DNA of 64,000 bases from Hypericum androsaemum (Eukaryota > Streptophyta > Magnoliopsida > Malpighiales > Hypericaceae). Positions 10,746 through 21,400 of the stretch are shown in pieces (the stretch's first letter is position 1; each line of letters starts with the position of its first letter). The DNA is taken from assembly GCA_963995505.1 (NCBI GenBank), contig OZ023197.1, forward strand, positions 8,111,827 through 8,175,826. The letters are read 5' to 3'. A program made the translations under genes and the position numbers. The notes beneath the pieces are model-generated. The model did no database searches. It saw only the letters and a program-made list of their open reading frames with translations, and was not told where the DNA came from.

Positions 10746-12095
10746 ATGTAACAAACGCTGTTTTGATCTTGTGTTGATATAATTGATGGACAAGATTGGT
10801 TATATATGTATTCCAGCAGCAACAGCAAGAACGAGATCATTAAGGTATGCATTACATGATTATAAGGTTACACATATAGTCCAAGTAGGATATTGTTAGA
10901 TCTTTTATCCAACATTTTACTTATATGTGAAATAACCATGTAATATGTTGTCATGTTCGGTTAAGACTAATTGAAAGTGATTCAATAAAGGATACATTTT
11001 GGGGTTTAATGTATCTATTTGGGTGTGGGACTTTAATATGTAGAGACATTAGGTAATTATCTAGTTTTGTTATGGACAAAATGGGAAATTCAGAAATAAT
11101 GGTTTTCCCCTTATATCAGTAAGGATTTTGCTCCCCAAGTTAGATGTGCTGCCATACACTACTCTTTCCATTGAGAATAGGTAAGAAAAAACTAAAAAAA
11201 TTCTCTGAGATGCGTCACAATCAAGAAGGCCAAATCATTACCCTACCATTTTACTGAAAGGATCTATGATAGGGCATGAGAATGAGTTCACTTTTTTGAG
11301 GTAGGTTCTGGGTTCTTATCATAATCCTGCCATTTTACTCTACTTTAACCCTACCATATCAAAATCATTTTATCCATAACATGTATTTTTTACACTAAAA
11401 TTCGAGATATATCTAATTTTGATTTTCTTTATTTTTATATATAAGTAATTTTTGCAATATTTATTATGTTGTTACAAAACTTACTTATAAGATATCTACA
11501 GAGATGTCTTAAATTTTTTCATAGCTTACAAAACTTTGACACACTAGACGTTTTTCCTCTATTTTTCGTTGAAATTTTTATTTTCTTATATTGAAAAAAT
11601 CTTTTATCATTTAACTTAAATTACAAAATTTTATTTAATTTTGAATGTTGATGTGTAATAGATGAAATGCCTTAAATTTATTTTAATTTAATATTTAAAA
11701 CTAAAATTAATGCGAACAAATTATTAGATACTAAATCGTTCAATAATTAGATCATGCAGATCCTGTAGATTTTGAGGTTTTGGGTAAGGTTGAGTATTCG
11801 GATAATTCGAATTTGAAGTGTCCGAACTTTTATTATTCGAATTATCAAAACTATTTATATTAGGTACTCGAATCCGAACTATAAACTATCCGATATCCAA
11901 ACCTTTTTTGGTTACCGATACGAAAAATCTAAACTATCAGAAATGGAAATTTTGCAATAATTCGATGCTTCATCTTCATTTGCAAAGCTCTATATTTCCA
12001 GCTTGAAACAAAACCTCAGAGGATCTTAAAGCAGAAAAAACTGAAACTAAGTAAATATTTGATTTAGCAACTCAAGTGAATTGCTTACGGCATAA
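10746..12095. other. AT-rich intergenic stretch, no gene seen
   Basis: About 1.35 kb with no convincing coding region. From about 11793 to 11900 it contains TATTCGGATAATTCGAAT-type sequence that has a counterpart at 13750-13925 (see the separate entry). Other parts (10880-11200) look like decayed repeat DNA that I cannot classify. Confidence 0.5.
11793..11905. repeat. ATTCGGATA-rich repeat, left arm
   Basis: Repeated TTCGGATAATTCGAAT and CCGAACT/CCGATATCC motifs resemble the region 13750-13925 in inverted sense. The pair may be subterminal regions of a decayed hAT element into which MULE-3 inserted. I could not find a matching terminal repeat or target duplication, so this is tentative. Confidence 0.35.
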
Positions 12096-12104
12096 TAAAA
12101 TAAC

Positions 12105-13408
12105 GGACAAATTACTCTCACGTCTGTGACCTTTGGTCACCCTCACCCTAGGGTCTCTGACTTTTGGAAAATGATTGTCCCGTCCCTAAGTTTTGATGAT
12201 AATAGACTCTCGGGTCTCTGGCTGACGTCATCGGCTCTTTTTTCATTTTTTGTCATAGAAATGACCAAAATACTCTTAAACAAAAATAAATAAAAATTAC
12301 CTTCTTCAACCTTCGACCAAGAACACCAACAATCAAAAATCAACTTAAAAAATAAAATCAAATTAACTAAAATCAAGAACACAACCAAGAACATCAAGAA
12401 CAAAAAAAACTCAATTAATCCAAAAAATTCCAACAATCAAGATCAAGAACGTCGGGCTCCAAGGTGAAGCGGGGTGGGTCCCGCCCCGATCCCGATGTGA
12501 CTACAACGTCGGCCTCCAAGGTGAAGCGGGAGATCCTCGACGATCCCTCAGAGTACTCCCATTAGCGCCTCTCGAAATGCCCCAAAATGACACCACGGGC
12601 CGTCGAACCCTAGAAAGCCAAAATTGATATTAGGTGTTCCTGGCATGGATATCCCTAATCTCGGTCTGCATCTCCCTTGGAGGGTTCATCTCCCACTTTA
12701 TCTTCCGTCGGGAGCTCCAGGGCATATTCTTCGGCCTCGGCCTCTTCATCTCCCAGTTGGATAAAGAGATCGTGAAGAAGTTGGTCCAGCAAGCCCGCCC
12801 CGTCACGTTCGCCCTCCTCGAGGCCTACGACTCCACGGCTGGCCCTCTTCCCACTCCCAATATATGTTCTTCTTTGCCATCTACCACGGCGCCGAATGAG
12901 GAAGCGGAGAGGAGGGAGGCGGCGTTGGCGATGTCAACGCAGGAGTTCCAGAGGTGGAGATTGGAAGGGAGTGTGGAGGAGGAGAGTGAGGCGGCGTCGT
13001 TTGGAGAAGAGGCATTGGCCTCGATTGGCTTGATTGAGGCGACTGCGTCGAGTGCCTCATCTTCCTAGCTCGTCGCCTCGTCATCGGATTTCAGGGTTTC
13101 GAGTTTTTTTGTTGTTCTTGATGTTCTTGGTTGTGTTCTTGATTTTGGTTAGTTTGATCTTATTTTTGGATTTATTTTTGGTTGTTGGTTGTTCTTAGTC
13201 AAATGTTGAAGAGGGTAAAAAATATTATTTTTTGTTTAAGAGTATTTTGATCATTTTCATGACTAAAAATAAAAAAAACCGATAACGTTAGCCAGGGACT
13301 CGAGAGTCTATTATCATCAAAACTTAAGGACGGGACAATCATTTTTCAAAAGTCAGGGACCCTATGGGGTGGGTGACCAAAGTTCGGGGACGTGAGAATA
13401 ATTTGCCC
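12105..13408. mobile_element. Pack-MULE carrying a lipid phosphate phosphatase gamma fragment (MULE-3)
   Basis: The 1304-bp element has long inverted ends: GGACAAATTACTCTCACGTC on the left and GGGCAAATTATTCTCACGTCC inward from the right, with homology running past the motif CTGGCTGACGTCATCGG (12217-12233). The flanking 9-mers taaaataac-type (12096-12104) and caaaacaaa (13409-13417) match at six of nine positions, a decayed duplication. Inside lies a recognisable host-gene exon (12634-12888) with its splice acceptor. There is also an unidentified piece (12445-12610) holding a direct repeat of CTCCAAGGTGAAGCGGG (12460s and 12519-12535). No transposase is present, so it is a non-autonomous gene-capturing MULE. 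Confidence 0.9.
12634..12888 (+). pseudogene. Captured exon of lipid phosphate phosphatase gamma (dolichyldiphosphatase-like)
   Basis: The translation from 12634 reads VFLAWISLISVCISLGGF, then HFIFRRELQGIFFGLGL and ISQ, and later QARPVTF and LLEAYDS. After a one-base frame break near 12832, the next frame gives HGWPSSHSQYMFFFAIY. From memory, this order and wording match the N-terminal half of the plant LPP-gamma family, including the PAP2 motif segment with SSHS. In the parent the enzyme dephosphorylates lipid phosphates in a membrane. The exon is preceded by TTGATATTAG, an intact-looking 3' splice site, so capture was probably at the DNA level and included intron sequence. The frameshift and the loss of the C-terminal PAP2 motifs rule out function. 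Confidence 0.85.
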
Positions 13409-13749
13409 CAAAACAAAAGTAACAAAAAAATTAAAAATTAACCCCCGAGGCGACAACGAGGAGCAGTAGGAGGGTTAGGAGATGGAGACGACTGCGAACG
13501 AGGTGCAAGCGACGTGGATGAACAAGTAGCGGTTTCTGGGGAGAGCTAGTTTGAAAATTGCGAATTTAGGGTTTTGAGTAAATTTGGGAATTAGGAATTT
13601 AGGATTGGGGTAAATTTGGGTAAAGAAGGAGTGTTGGAGAGGAAGCTACGGCGGGTTCAGGGTTGGAGGATATAAAATTGGGCGTTGGGCTTCTTTGTGG
13701 GCCGTTAAATATTTGTTTGGGGCTGGGCTTCTGAGCTTTGCAAAATTAC

Positions 13750-13925
13750 TATTATAACTCGGATATTTGAATTTCTAATTTTACTATCTGTATTCGAATG
13801 TGAATCCAAATTGGAAATCTATATTTCGGATAATACGAATCTGAATACGAATTTAAAATTATCCAAATCTAAATCCAAACATAAAATTATCCGAATCTGA
13901 ATCCGAAAAAATTGGATTCTGACAA
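13750..13925. repeat. ATTCGGATA-rich repeat, right arm
   Basis: Repeated TCGGATAATACGAATCTGAATACGAA and TTATCCGAATCTGAATCCG-like units are the inverted counterpart of 11793-11905. They probably belong to the same decayed element. Confidence 0.35.
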
Positions 13926-14109
13926 CGTATATCAGATATTTTGCTTCCTCTTAATTAAGGGTATGAAACTAATAATAAATTTTTTTTTGAGATGGAGATA
14001 AAGTATGAATCCAACTTTCAAATCTAGGGTATAAGAATAATACATAAGCACCCTCACTACTCATGCCCTACTTTCGCTGCCCGCACCAAAATATGGCTTT
14101 ACCCTAAAT

Positions 14110-14190
14110 GTTACATGTATATCAATTGGTAGCACTCGGCTGTTGGTGTTTTTGTCTTTTAAGTGTTGTGAGTTGCGACTCAAGAATCAC
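14110..14190 (+). mobile_element. Possible tRNA-derived SINE fragment
   Basis: ATCAATTGGTAGCACTCGG resembles a pol III A box, and GTGAGTTGCGACTCAAG about 40 bases later resembles a B box with one inserted base. No poly(A) tail or target duplication was found. Confidence 0.3.
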
Positions 14191-15055
14191 TAGAAACTAA
14201 CTAAGGGTGTGTTTGGATGGAAGGAAAGAAATGGGAGAAGAAATATGTTCATCCCTCCACTTGACATACCTTTAATAGTTTCGATTTTGTTTTTAAATTT
14301 GCAACTTTTTTTGTTAGGTAAAAATCAGGTTTTTAAATTTGTAACTTCACATACATATATGAACCAAGTATAACCCGTGAATGAAAATCAAATGCACGTT
14401 TTATTTCATTATTATATTTTTTTCTCAATCAACACTCCTCAAAAAGTTATGCATCGATTACAATTTGTTCATAAGAATGTACATATGAAATTCTATAAAT
14501 TATATGTTTAAGTTTGAATGGTCAATACAACATTTTTTTGTACTACAAGCAAATGATTTAAAAAATGGCATATAAAAAATTAGATAAAAGTTTAAATTTG
14601 GTACCTAGATCTTCTCTTTTTTTGCGCTGTGATCTTGAGGTGTGTAAACGATTTTTTAAGTCTTGTGATTTACACTTTTTTTACGTTAGAGACTCGGGAA
14701 GGGTCCCGACCCAAATATGAGATGGCACACCATGTCAGATTTTTTTAACCGGTTGAAAATATGAGGTGCCACGAAATTAAATATTTTTTTCAATCTCTGT
14801 ATAGTTTTTAAAAAAGCCCTCCTCCTTCGGGTATTTTTTCTTTTTGGTCTTACTATTCATAACTTTTTGTTAAAAAGGCGTTCGAATTTTAAGTATTGTG
14901 GATTCGGTGTCCATGTGGCACGGATGCCCAAACAAGTCAGATTTTGGTCCAAGATCTGACTTTTTTGGTCGGCCGAACCAAGATCTGATTTTTTTAGTCG
15001 AAGGATTTTGGCACAATCCGACTTAAAAAATCAGATGTTGGTAAAGTAGACAAAA

Positions 15056-15150
15056 CATGCGTCTCGTCTTAGTGGTAAGAGGTGTCACTTTTTACTTGAT
15101 GGTCATAAATTCGATTCCAACTTCCTACAATCTTATTTTTAATTTTTACT
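15056..15150 (+). mobile_element. Possible tRNA-derived SINE
   Basis: CGTCTCGTCTTAGTGGTAAG fits a pol III A box, and ATAAATTCGATTCCAAC, about 35 bases later, fits a B box. The spacing is as expected for a tRNA-derived SINE. The 3' end is T-rich and its limit is unclear. Confidence 0.4.
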
Positions 15151-15284
15151 ATCCAACATAATTATTATATTAAATAAATTAAATTTTAATAATTAAATAA
15201 TGAATTCTTTATAGCCAATTTGGTCTAAGTTGTGGTCCTTGACTTTAGGTTCAAAACTTGACTTTAACAATTTTTTTATTACTT

Positions 15285-15416
15285 CGTTTTAGTCAATCAT
15301 TCACCTTAATTTTATTTTACTAAATCATTCATTCACCTTAATTTTTTTATGACTTCATTTTACTAAATCATTCATCTTAATTTTGTTTTACTAAATCATT
15401 CACCATAATTTTATTT
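15285..15416. repeat. Imperfect tandem repeat, ACTAAATCATTCACCTTAATTTT-like unit
   Basis: About four units, each containing TTTTACTAAATCATTCA and (T)CCTTAATTTT, occur in a row with small length differences. They lie in the AT-rich core of the nested MULE. Confidence 0.65.
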
Positions 15417-16775
15417 TTATAATGGATAAAAAAATTTAATCACCTTGATTAAAATAATGCGAGAGTAAAAACAAATCAAATAACGTATTTGACCAATTAC
15501 TAACACTCTATTTAATAGTAGTTTCGGGAGAGGTTTCTGTTTGACAAGCATAAATTTTTTGAAATTGTGGTTTTGAGAATTAATATAGTAAAATATTGTT
15601 AAAATATTATTACACGATCCAAAAATTCGAATCCACAATACTTAAAATTCGAACACCTTTTTAATGAAAAGCCATAAAATAGTAATACCAAACTGAAAAA
15701 ATATCCCCACCTTCTTCTTCTTCTTCCTCCCTCTCTCTCTCTCCTCCTTTTCTCTCATCCCGACCTTTCCCTTCTTCTTCCTCCATCATCCCTCTGCTCA
15801 CCTTCCTTTAATAACTTTTCCTCCATCATCCACCCTCCCCCTCGATCTCCTCCCTCCTCCGCCTCTCTCTCCTCCCTTCCCATCAAAGCAAACACCCAAT
15901 GAGAAATCCAAAGAGAAACCTGAGCAGGTGCAGGAGACGCCAATGCTGAGGCCAGTAGCGCCAGTGGTTCTGGCTGTTATCGGTTGGCAAGGAAGCGGGC
16001 GGCTGATCGTGGCCACCGTAAAGCTCAGTTTGAGCATCGACTTGGTCTCTTTTCGGTGATGAATTAATTTCCAATTCTCCTGCTCATATTTTTTTTGGAA
16101 ATTACAACTTGTGCACGTTGTTTCTTCTATTAGAGTGTGGAATTTGTGCTTTGCCTGGTAATGGTGGGGGTAATGGTTACACTTCTATTGACTACAACAT
16201 CTGGTTTGTCACTCGAATTCACACATATTAATTAGGGGTTTCTAGTTTATGTAGCTCTTGTTGCTTGTGGGTTTTTTTTTTTTTGGCTTGTTAGGTTTAG
16301 GTGTTTAATTTTCTTGTTTTCTTTTGTATTGGTTCTCTTTGCGGAATGACTAAAATGAGATTATTGAAGGTCCAACCATGGAGGATGTAACGACTAGAAT
16401 ATTCATTGTCCAAGTTTTGGGCATGGTGGCTTTTATTTCAGGGGAAGGGAGGAGAGAGAGGCGGAGGGGAGGAGTAAGAAGAAGAGGGGGAGAGAGAGGG
16501 GTGTTTTTTAAAACTATATAAAAAAACAAGGAAATCAAAAGGATATTATTTTCGTGTCAAATTACAATGCCAACTGGCAAAACGTGTCTAACGTGGCGTG
16601 CCAATTCACCCGAAAAATGGCGTTGTTTCCAAGTTCTGAGCCAATTTTGGGTCCCGATATGACCGAAAAAAAATGTATAAATCACTGGACTTAAAAAATC
16701 ATTTACAGATCTGAGGATCATAGTACAAAAAAGTGAAATCACAAATACCAAAATTGAACTTTTCTCTATAAATTA

Positions 16776-17381
16776 GGAAAAAAAAGTGAATGTGAAACTA
16801 CAAATACCGATTTATGTGAGCCTTTTGAAATAATAGAAGGACTTATTTCACCTTTATTTCTTTATTAATCTACTAAAACAATACAATACTCTTCTTAAGA
16901 ATAAAAAATTACAATGCTTTATAAGTAATTTAACATTTAAAACAATTATGAGCACGTGTTAAGTAGCAATTGTCTAAACAAGAAGCAAGCCTAATGTAAG
17001 CAAGTTCCATGAAATGAATCACACACTCCCTTGGGGCACAATAATATATTTTCAATTATTTGACTTGTTTATTTCATCTTACAAATGAAGAAAATACCAT
17101 TTGCTGAACCAAATGTCCAATTATTTGATAAAGGTATCCCTGAACTTGTGCTCATTTTCTCCGTCATTGATTCCGGATGTACCTAAACCTGTGGTAGTCT
17201 GTACAAAATGACCAAAAGACTCCATAACAGCACATTTGCTACAAAATTCAGCACCCGATACGATATTCTATACCAAAAGGCGACCCAGGCCAACGACGAA
17301 AAATGGTGGATCTCATAAGCTGTTTCCTGTCATCTAATATTATGTAGAGGAGGATCTTCAAGATTTTTAAATTTACTGGTT
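16776..17381. other. Region downstream of the DUF1664 gene
   Basis: About 600 bp with no coding region seen. Its right part is expected to hold the 3' untranslated region and polyadenylation signals of the minus-strand gene ending at 17382; I could not place a poly(A) site. Confidence 0.5.
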
Positions 17382-18414
17382 CTACCTTCTGTTCAATTCA
17401 GATTGTTGAAGCACGGCACTCGTTGCGCTGCGTGTTTTTGAAAGTAAGCCGTAAGGGTGTCGCCACCAGCTTGTAACTGAAGAACCACTCCCAGTTTCTT
17501 TTAGGCTGGGAACACCATTTGAAATCTCCGAGCTGCTCGAAATTTCGGAGAGTGCTGAAAGCCCAGGACTCCTCTGGAAAACAAACGAAACAATTTAGAT
17601 ACATCTCATTTATAAAGCAAAAAAAGGACGACAACGTACTCAAGTTGAAGTCTAACCTGTCCACTTGGAGCAGATGTTGCTTTTGGGAGAGGCAACTGAA
17701 GCTGGAAATGTTTTGAAACGGGTCAACAGAAATCAGAATCTAAAGATACTATAGCTTCAGTAATGAGTTTTTAACTATTAGTGAGTTAAACTACATATGC
17801 TTAGAACAAAGGTAAGATGCTTATAACAAATAAGTTGCATGATTCGGAATATTAAAAAGAAAAAAAGCTTGTTTATAGACTCAAGAGGCTTTTATGTGGT
17901 TTGTTTCTAACGATTGAGTAGAAGGGCTAGCTTAAAAAATATTTTGGACCTCTAGAGGCCGAACTTGGCACGTACAAACCTCTCGAGGCTTCCTGTTTGA
18001 AGAGAGGTCCAAGAAGACCGACAATAACCAAGTTCTACTTCAATGGAATTTTTATTCGCACTTGCTGCATCTTTGGCACTATATTTCTACCTTTTTCTCT
18101 ATATATCCAAACTTTCATACAAGTACCCTACCCTATCCAAACGAGTTCATTACATAATTGAACTTTACCCTCTGCTCCAGAAGAGCTTTTTACCATCTCA
18201 CTACCCAATTAGGCCAGCTAATCAAAATGAAGGAAGTTTAACTTTCCACCCGACCTTTAACTCAGAAGCTCCTTTCAACAAACTGACCAAACCTAGAGGG
18301 CTCACAGCACCAAGTACAGAGACATAATTATTAATCCCCAAAACCCCCCATCAAACAGTCATGTTAAAAAGGATGACAGCTTACTACAAGTGTTGTTCTA
18401 ACCCATTTGAATAA

Positions 18415-18454
<40 letters not shown>

Positions 18455-21400
18455 CTTGCCCTCGTGATTTTTTAAGGGCAGTCGTTGTTTGTTTTTGGAG
18501 AGAGCCCTTCAAAAGTAGGATTATAATATTAGCTTAGTACTTTGTTCAAAGCGATGTCATCAAGGGAAAATTTTCAGTAGTTTTTGACAGTCAACAAACC
18601 TGAACAGACGAGTTGGTAACAGGAGATAGTGGTTCAGAAGATGAAGTCAAAGATGGAATCTGGTGAAGAAGAAGTAAGAACCAGTAAGAACAAAAGCCAC
18701 CACTAAACAAGAATGACTTCAATCTTTAAATGCAAGCCTAGATTCTACCGAAAGAGATGCAAGCCTGGAAAAACTAAACAACACAGCCAGATTCCAAAAT
18801 TGAATCCAAAGACTTTTCACGTCCAAATCAGCTAAACAAAGTGGTAAGAAGCTCAAGAAAGTAAAGACTCGAAACCAACGAGTCATTCGGATACCTATGA
18901 GCAGACATTTCATTAATGACAATGTCTCCATAACAGAAAAATGTTCCAGTAACAGGCTGGTTCAGCATTTACTGGTTTCTTATTGAAACTAAATCAGAAA
19001 AGGAAAAAAATCAGTTTCTAGTACAACATTTTAACCAGCTTGTTAAGTCCAATTTTGAACAAATAAGATGGAAAGCATTCCAACATTATAGTGATTACCT
19101 TTGGCGATGTAATTTGATTACTGGATGATGAAGCCTACAGAATAAAACAGATGTCAGTACAAGGTTTTGACACATCTAACCATCAGTTATTTGCATTGGA
19201 GTGAAAAGACGTGATTAAACAAATTTTTAAGGAAGAAGTCCACTTTCCAGTGAAATAAAAATTGCTAGGACGCAATTCTAGTTTGAAGCATACATTTGAA
19301 AAGTGTGTAAGCAGAACAAAATGAAGGAACTGAACCTGAATCTGCTCTTCGAGTATGCTGTTTTCCATCTGATGGGCAGAATCGCACAAATACTTCACCC
19401 CTCGCAGGGTCATTTCCTAACAAGTGGCACAAAATCATTATTCTTGCTTTTTCTAAAGACAAGAATCATTATTCTTGATCGGAAAAATGAAATTCAGCCA
19501 GAGATGGAAAGCCTATGAAGTACCTGTTTTCCTTCTATTTCGTAGATCATTTTCCCCTTGACAAAAGGAAAAAAAAGGTGAAAATCAGCTAACAGTTACA
19601 GATTCATCAAGAACTGCAAGATCATTATTAACAGAAAAGCGATACTCACCAGTGTTTTAACAGCGTTGCTCACAGATCTGACATTAATGTTAACGTTTTC
19701 AGAATTCCCTCGTATTTCATTGACCTAGTTCAATCAATGTACATTTCTTTGGTCAGAAATAACCAAGAAAAGTAAAACAATAGCTATTTCAAGCCCATAC
19801 CTTTTCGTGTGTGCTAGATGTGAGCTCTGCAACCTCATCCAAGGAAGAATCCACACGATCAATCCTAGAAGATAAGTGCCTCTTGGTACCCTATTCAAGA
19901 AACAAAACACTGGTAACCATAGGCTGCTGTACAAAAGAGAACATCATGGACAGCGAAAAAGAGTGGTCATAATGCTGACTGAGTAATCGAGTGCCAAATT
20001 TGCTCTAACAACTTTATGTCTAGCGAATGCGGATCTGTTAAAATTCAACTGGGACATAAAGTTCCATATGCTGATCTACATGTAGTAAGACTGGATCGAA
20101 GAATCTCGCTGAAGATAGAGGAAGGAAGAAAAAGATTTTCACTTTGGGTGGACTTGCATGGTTGAGTAATAGCAGGAACTAGTATATCTTACTTCCCAAG
20201 GTTTTAGAGTAAACCTTCTCAATAAATGGACAAGCAAGTGTCAGACAAACAGAAAATTACCCTGATGGATGAATAGACGTTCTCCAGCTGCCCGGCAACA
20301 GAAGTACAGGCATTGGACAAACTATGGCGTGTTGCAAACATCATATCAGGAAGCTTCCAGCCCTATAAAGGTACAAAGATATAACAAGAACTTAAATGTG
20401 AGTCTGATGCCAACTAATATAAGCTTGAAGTTGCAGACTACTAAATAAGAAAAGGACATTTCAAAATACAGTGAGAAAAGGAAACTGCTACCCTGCATAG
20501 CCTTACTCCACGAGAATATCGCAAGACTTAAAACATTACATTCACTGGTACAATATAAGTAGCAGTTTGAAGCAATATGCTAGCTGCAAATCTTGCAGCA
20601 GCAGCACTACATATTAGGCAATGCCAACATGAAAAACTTGATAAAAATGGCCATCATCCCATCCGCAAGGCATAATGAGATAAAGATATTCATAACTTCA
20701 AAACATTATAGCATACTAGAGTACTCGGATTCACAAGAAGACAGCGGTGGATGTGGGATTACAAAAATAAAAAAGTGACCACTACTATTTAATTTTTCCC
20801 CATACAGTTACTAAACTGATATGAGTGTACCACCAAATATCACCCCATCCAGATTTCATCATAAAATGTATAGAACTAAGATGAAAATCAATGTATCTAC
20901 CATCCATTCAATGTGGCAGATATCCAATTCATGTGTGATAATAGTTTGGATGCAGGCCGTAAAAATATTTTCATAGAGAAGCAATGTCATCTTATCTGAC
21001 ATAGAAATCCAAATCAAGACAATTGACTGAAGTCAGAAAGCATTATTATATTCCGAGACAAAGCCATGTTCAATTTTCACAGACACTAGAAACATAAAAT
21101 ACAGCCATGTGTGGAAATTGAGCAATAATATCTTTGTGTTCATTTGGAAGTACCCTTTCACATTCTCAAAGCCACAAGGATTTTCAAAATATATCATGTC
21201 CATTACCTTCCACCAAACGTAGCCGGATCCAACGACTACAATAACAATAACTATCCCATATCTACTAGCACCTGCACAGATGTTAGGCATTCGTTATTAT
21301 TGACCAAAAGAAGCAAAAGTAAACGCTTGTAATCAGAAACATGAGAAACAAAATACTAAAGAAGGGTAAACATGACTCCAGTAGCGAAAGTATCCGTCAC

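Larger units (their letters stand above)
13418..14573. other. Intergenic, repeat remnants
   Basis: This stretch holds the right-hand ATTCGGATA-type arm (13750-13925), a possible SINE (14110-14190), and a short GGGTGTGTTTGGATGG motif (14207-14222) of the kind often found at plant hAT/MITE ends. I see no coding region. Confidence 0.45.
14829..15708. mobile_element. MULE nested in MULE-5
   Basis: Inverted ends: GGGTATTTTTTCTTTTTGGT on the left, and GGGGATATTTTTTCAGTTTGG inward from the right. Homology continues for about 90 bp to TTCGAATTTTAAGTATTGTG (14884 onward and, inverted, 15633 onward). Flanking 9-mers tcctccttc and accttcttc match at seven of nine positions. The AT-rich interior holds a SINE-like segment and a short tandem repeat, with no coding region. 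Confidence 0.7.
14583..16766. mobile_element. Mutator-like element containing a nested MULE (MULE-5)
   Basis: The ends are inverted: ATAAAAGTTTAAATTTGGTA on the left, and AGAAAAGTTCAATTTTGGTA inward from the right. The longer inverted block about GATTTTTTAAGTC(C/T)..GTGATTTA runs to the GGGTCCCGA motif. Flanking 9-mers aaaaaatta (14574-14582) and tataaatta (16767-16775) match at seven of nine positions. The terminal layout and motifs (a gap of about 100 bp, then a GGGTCCCGA or CTCGGGAAGG box, then an AACGCCATTTT box) resemble MULE-6 at 52326. A second MULE (14829-15708) sits inside its left half. The rest of the interior (15710-16430) is CT-rich and may be captured; I recognise no gene. No transposase is present. 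Confidence 0.78.

Noticed and set aside
11793..13925. A single hAT transposon spanning both ATTCGGATA arms
   Set aside because: The arms look related, but I could not find terminal repeats or an 8-bp duplication. Listed only as repeats.
15755..16074. Minus-strand frames 15755-16074 as a captured gene
   Set aside because: CT/GA-rich simple sequence, three overlapping frames, none with a recognisable motif.
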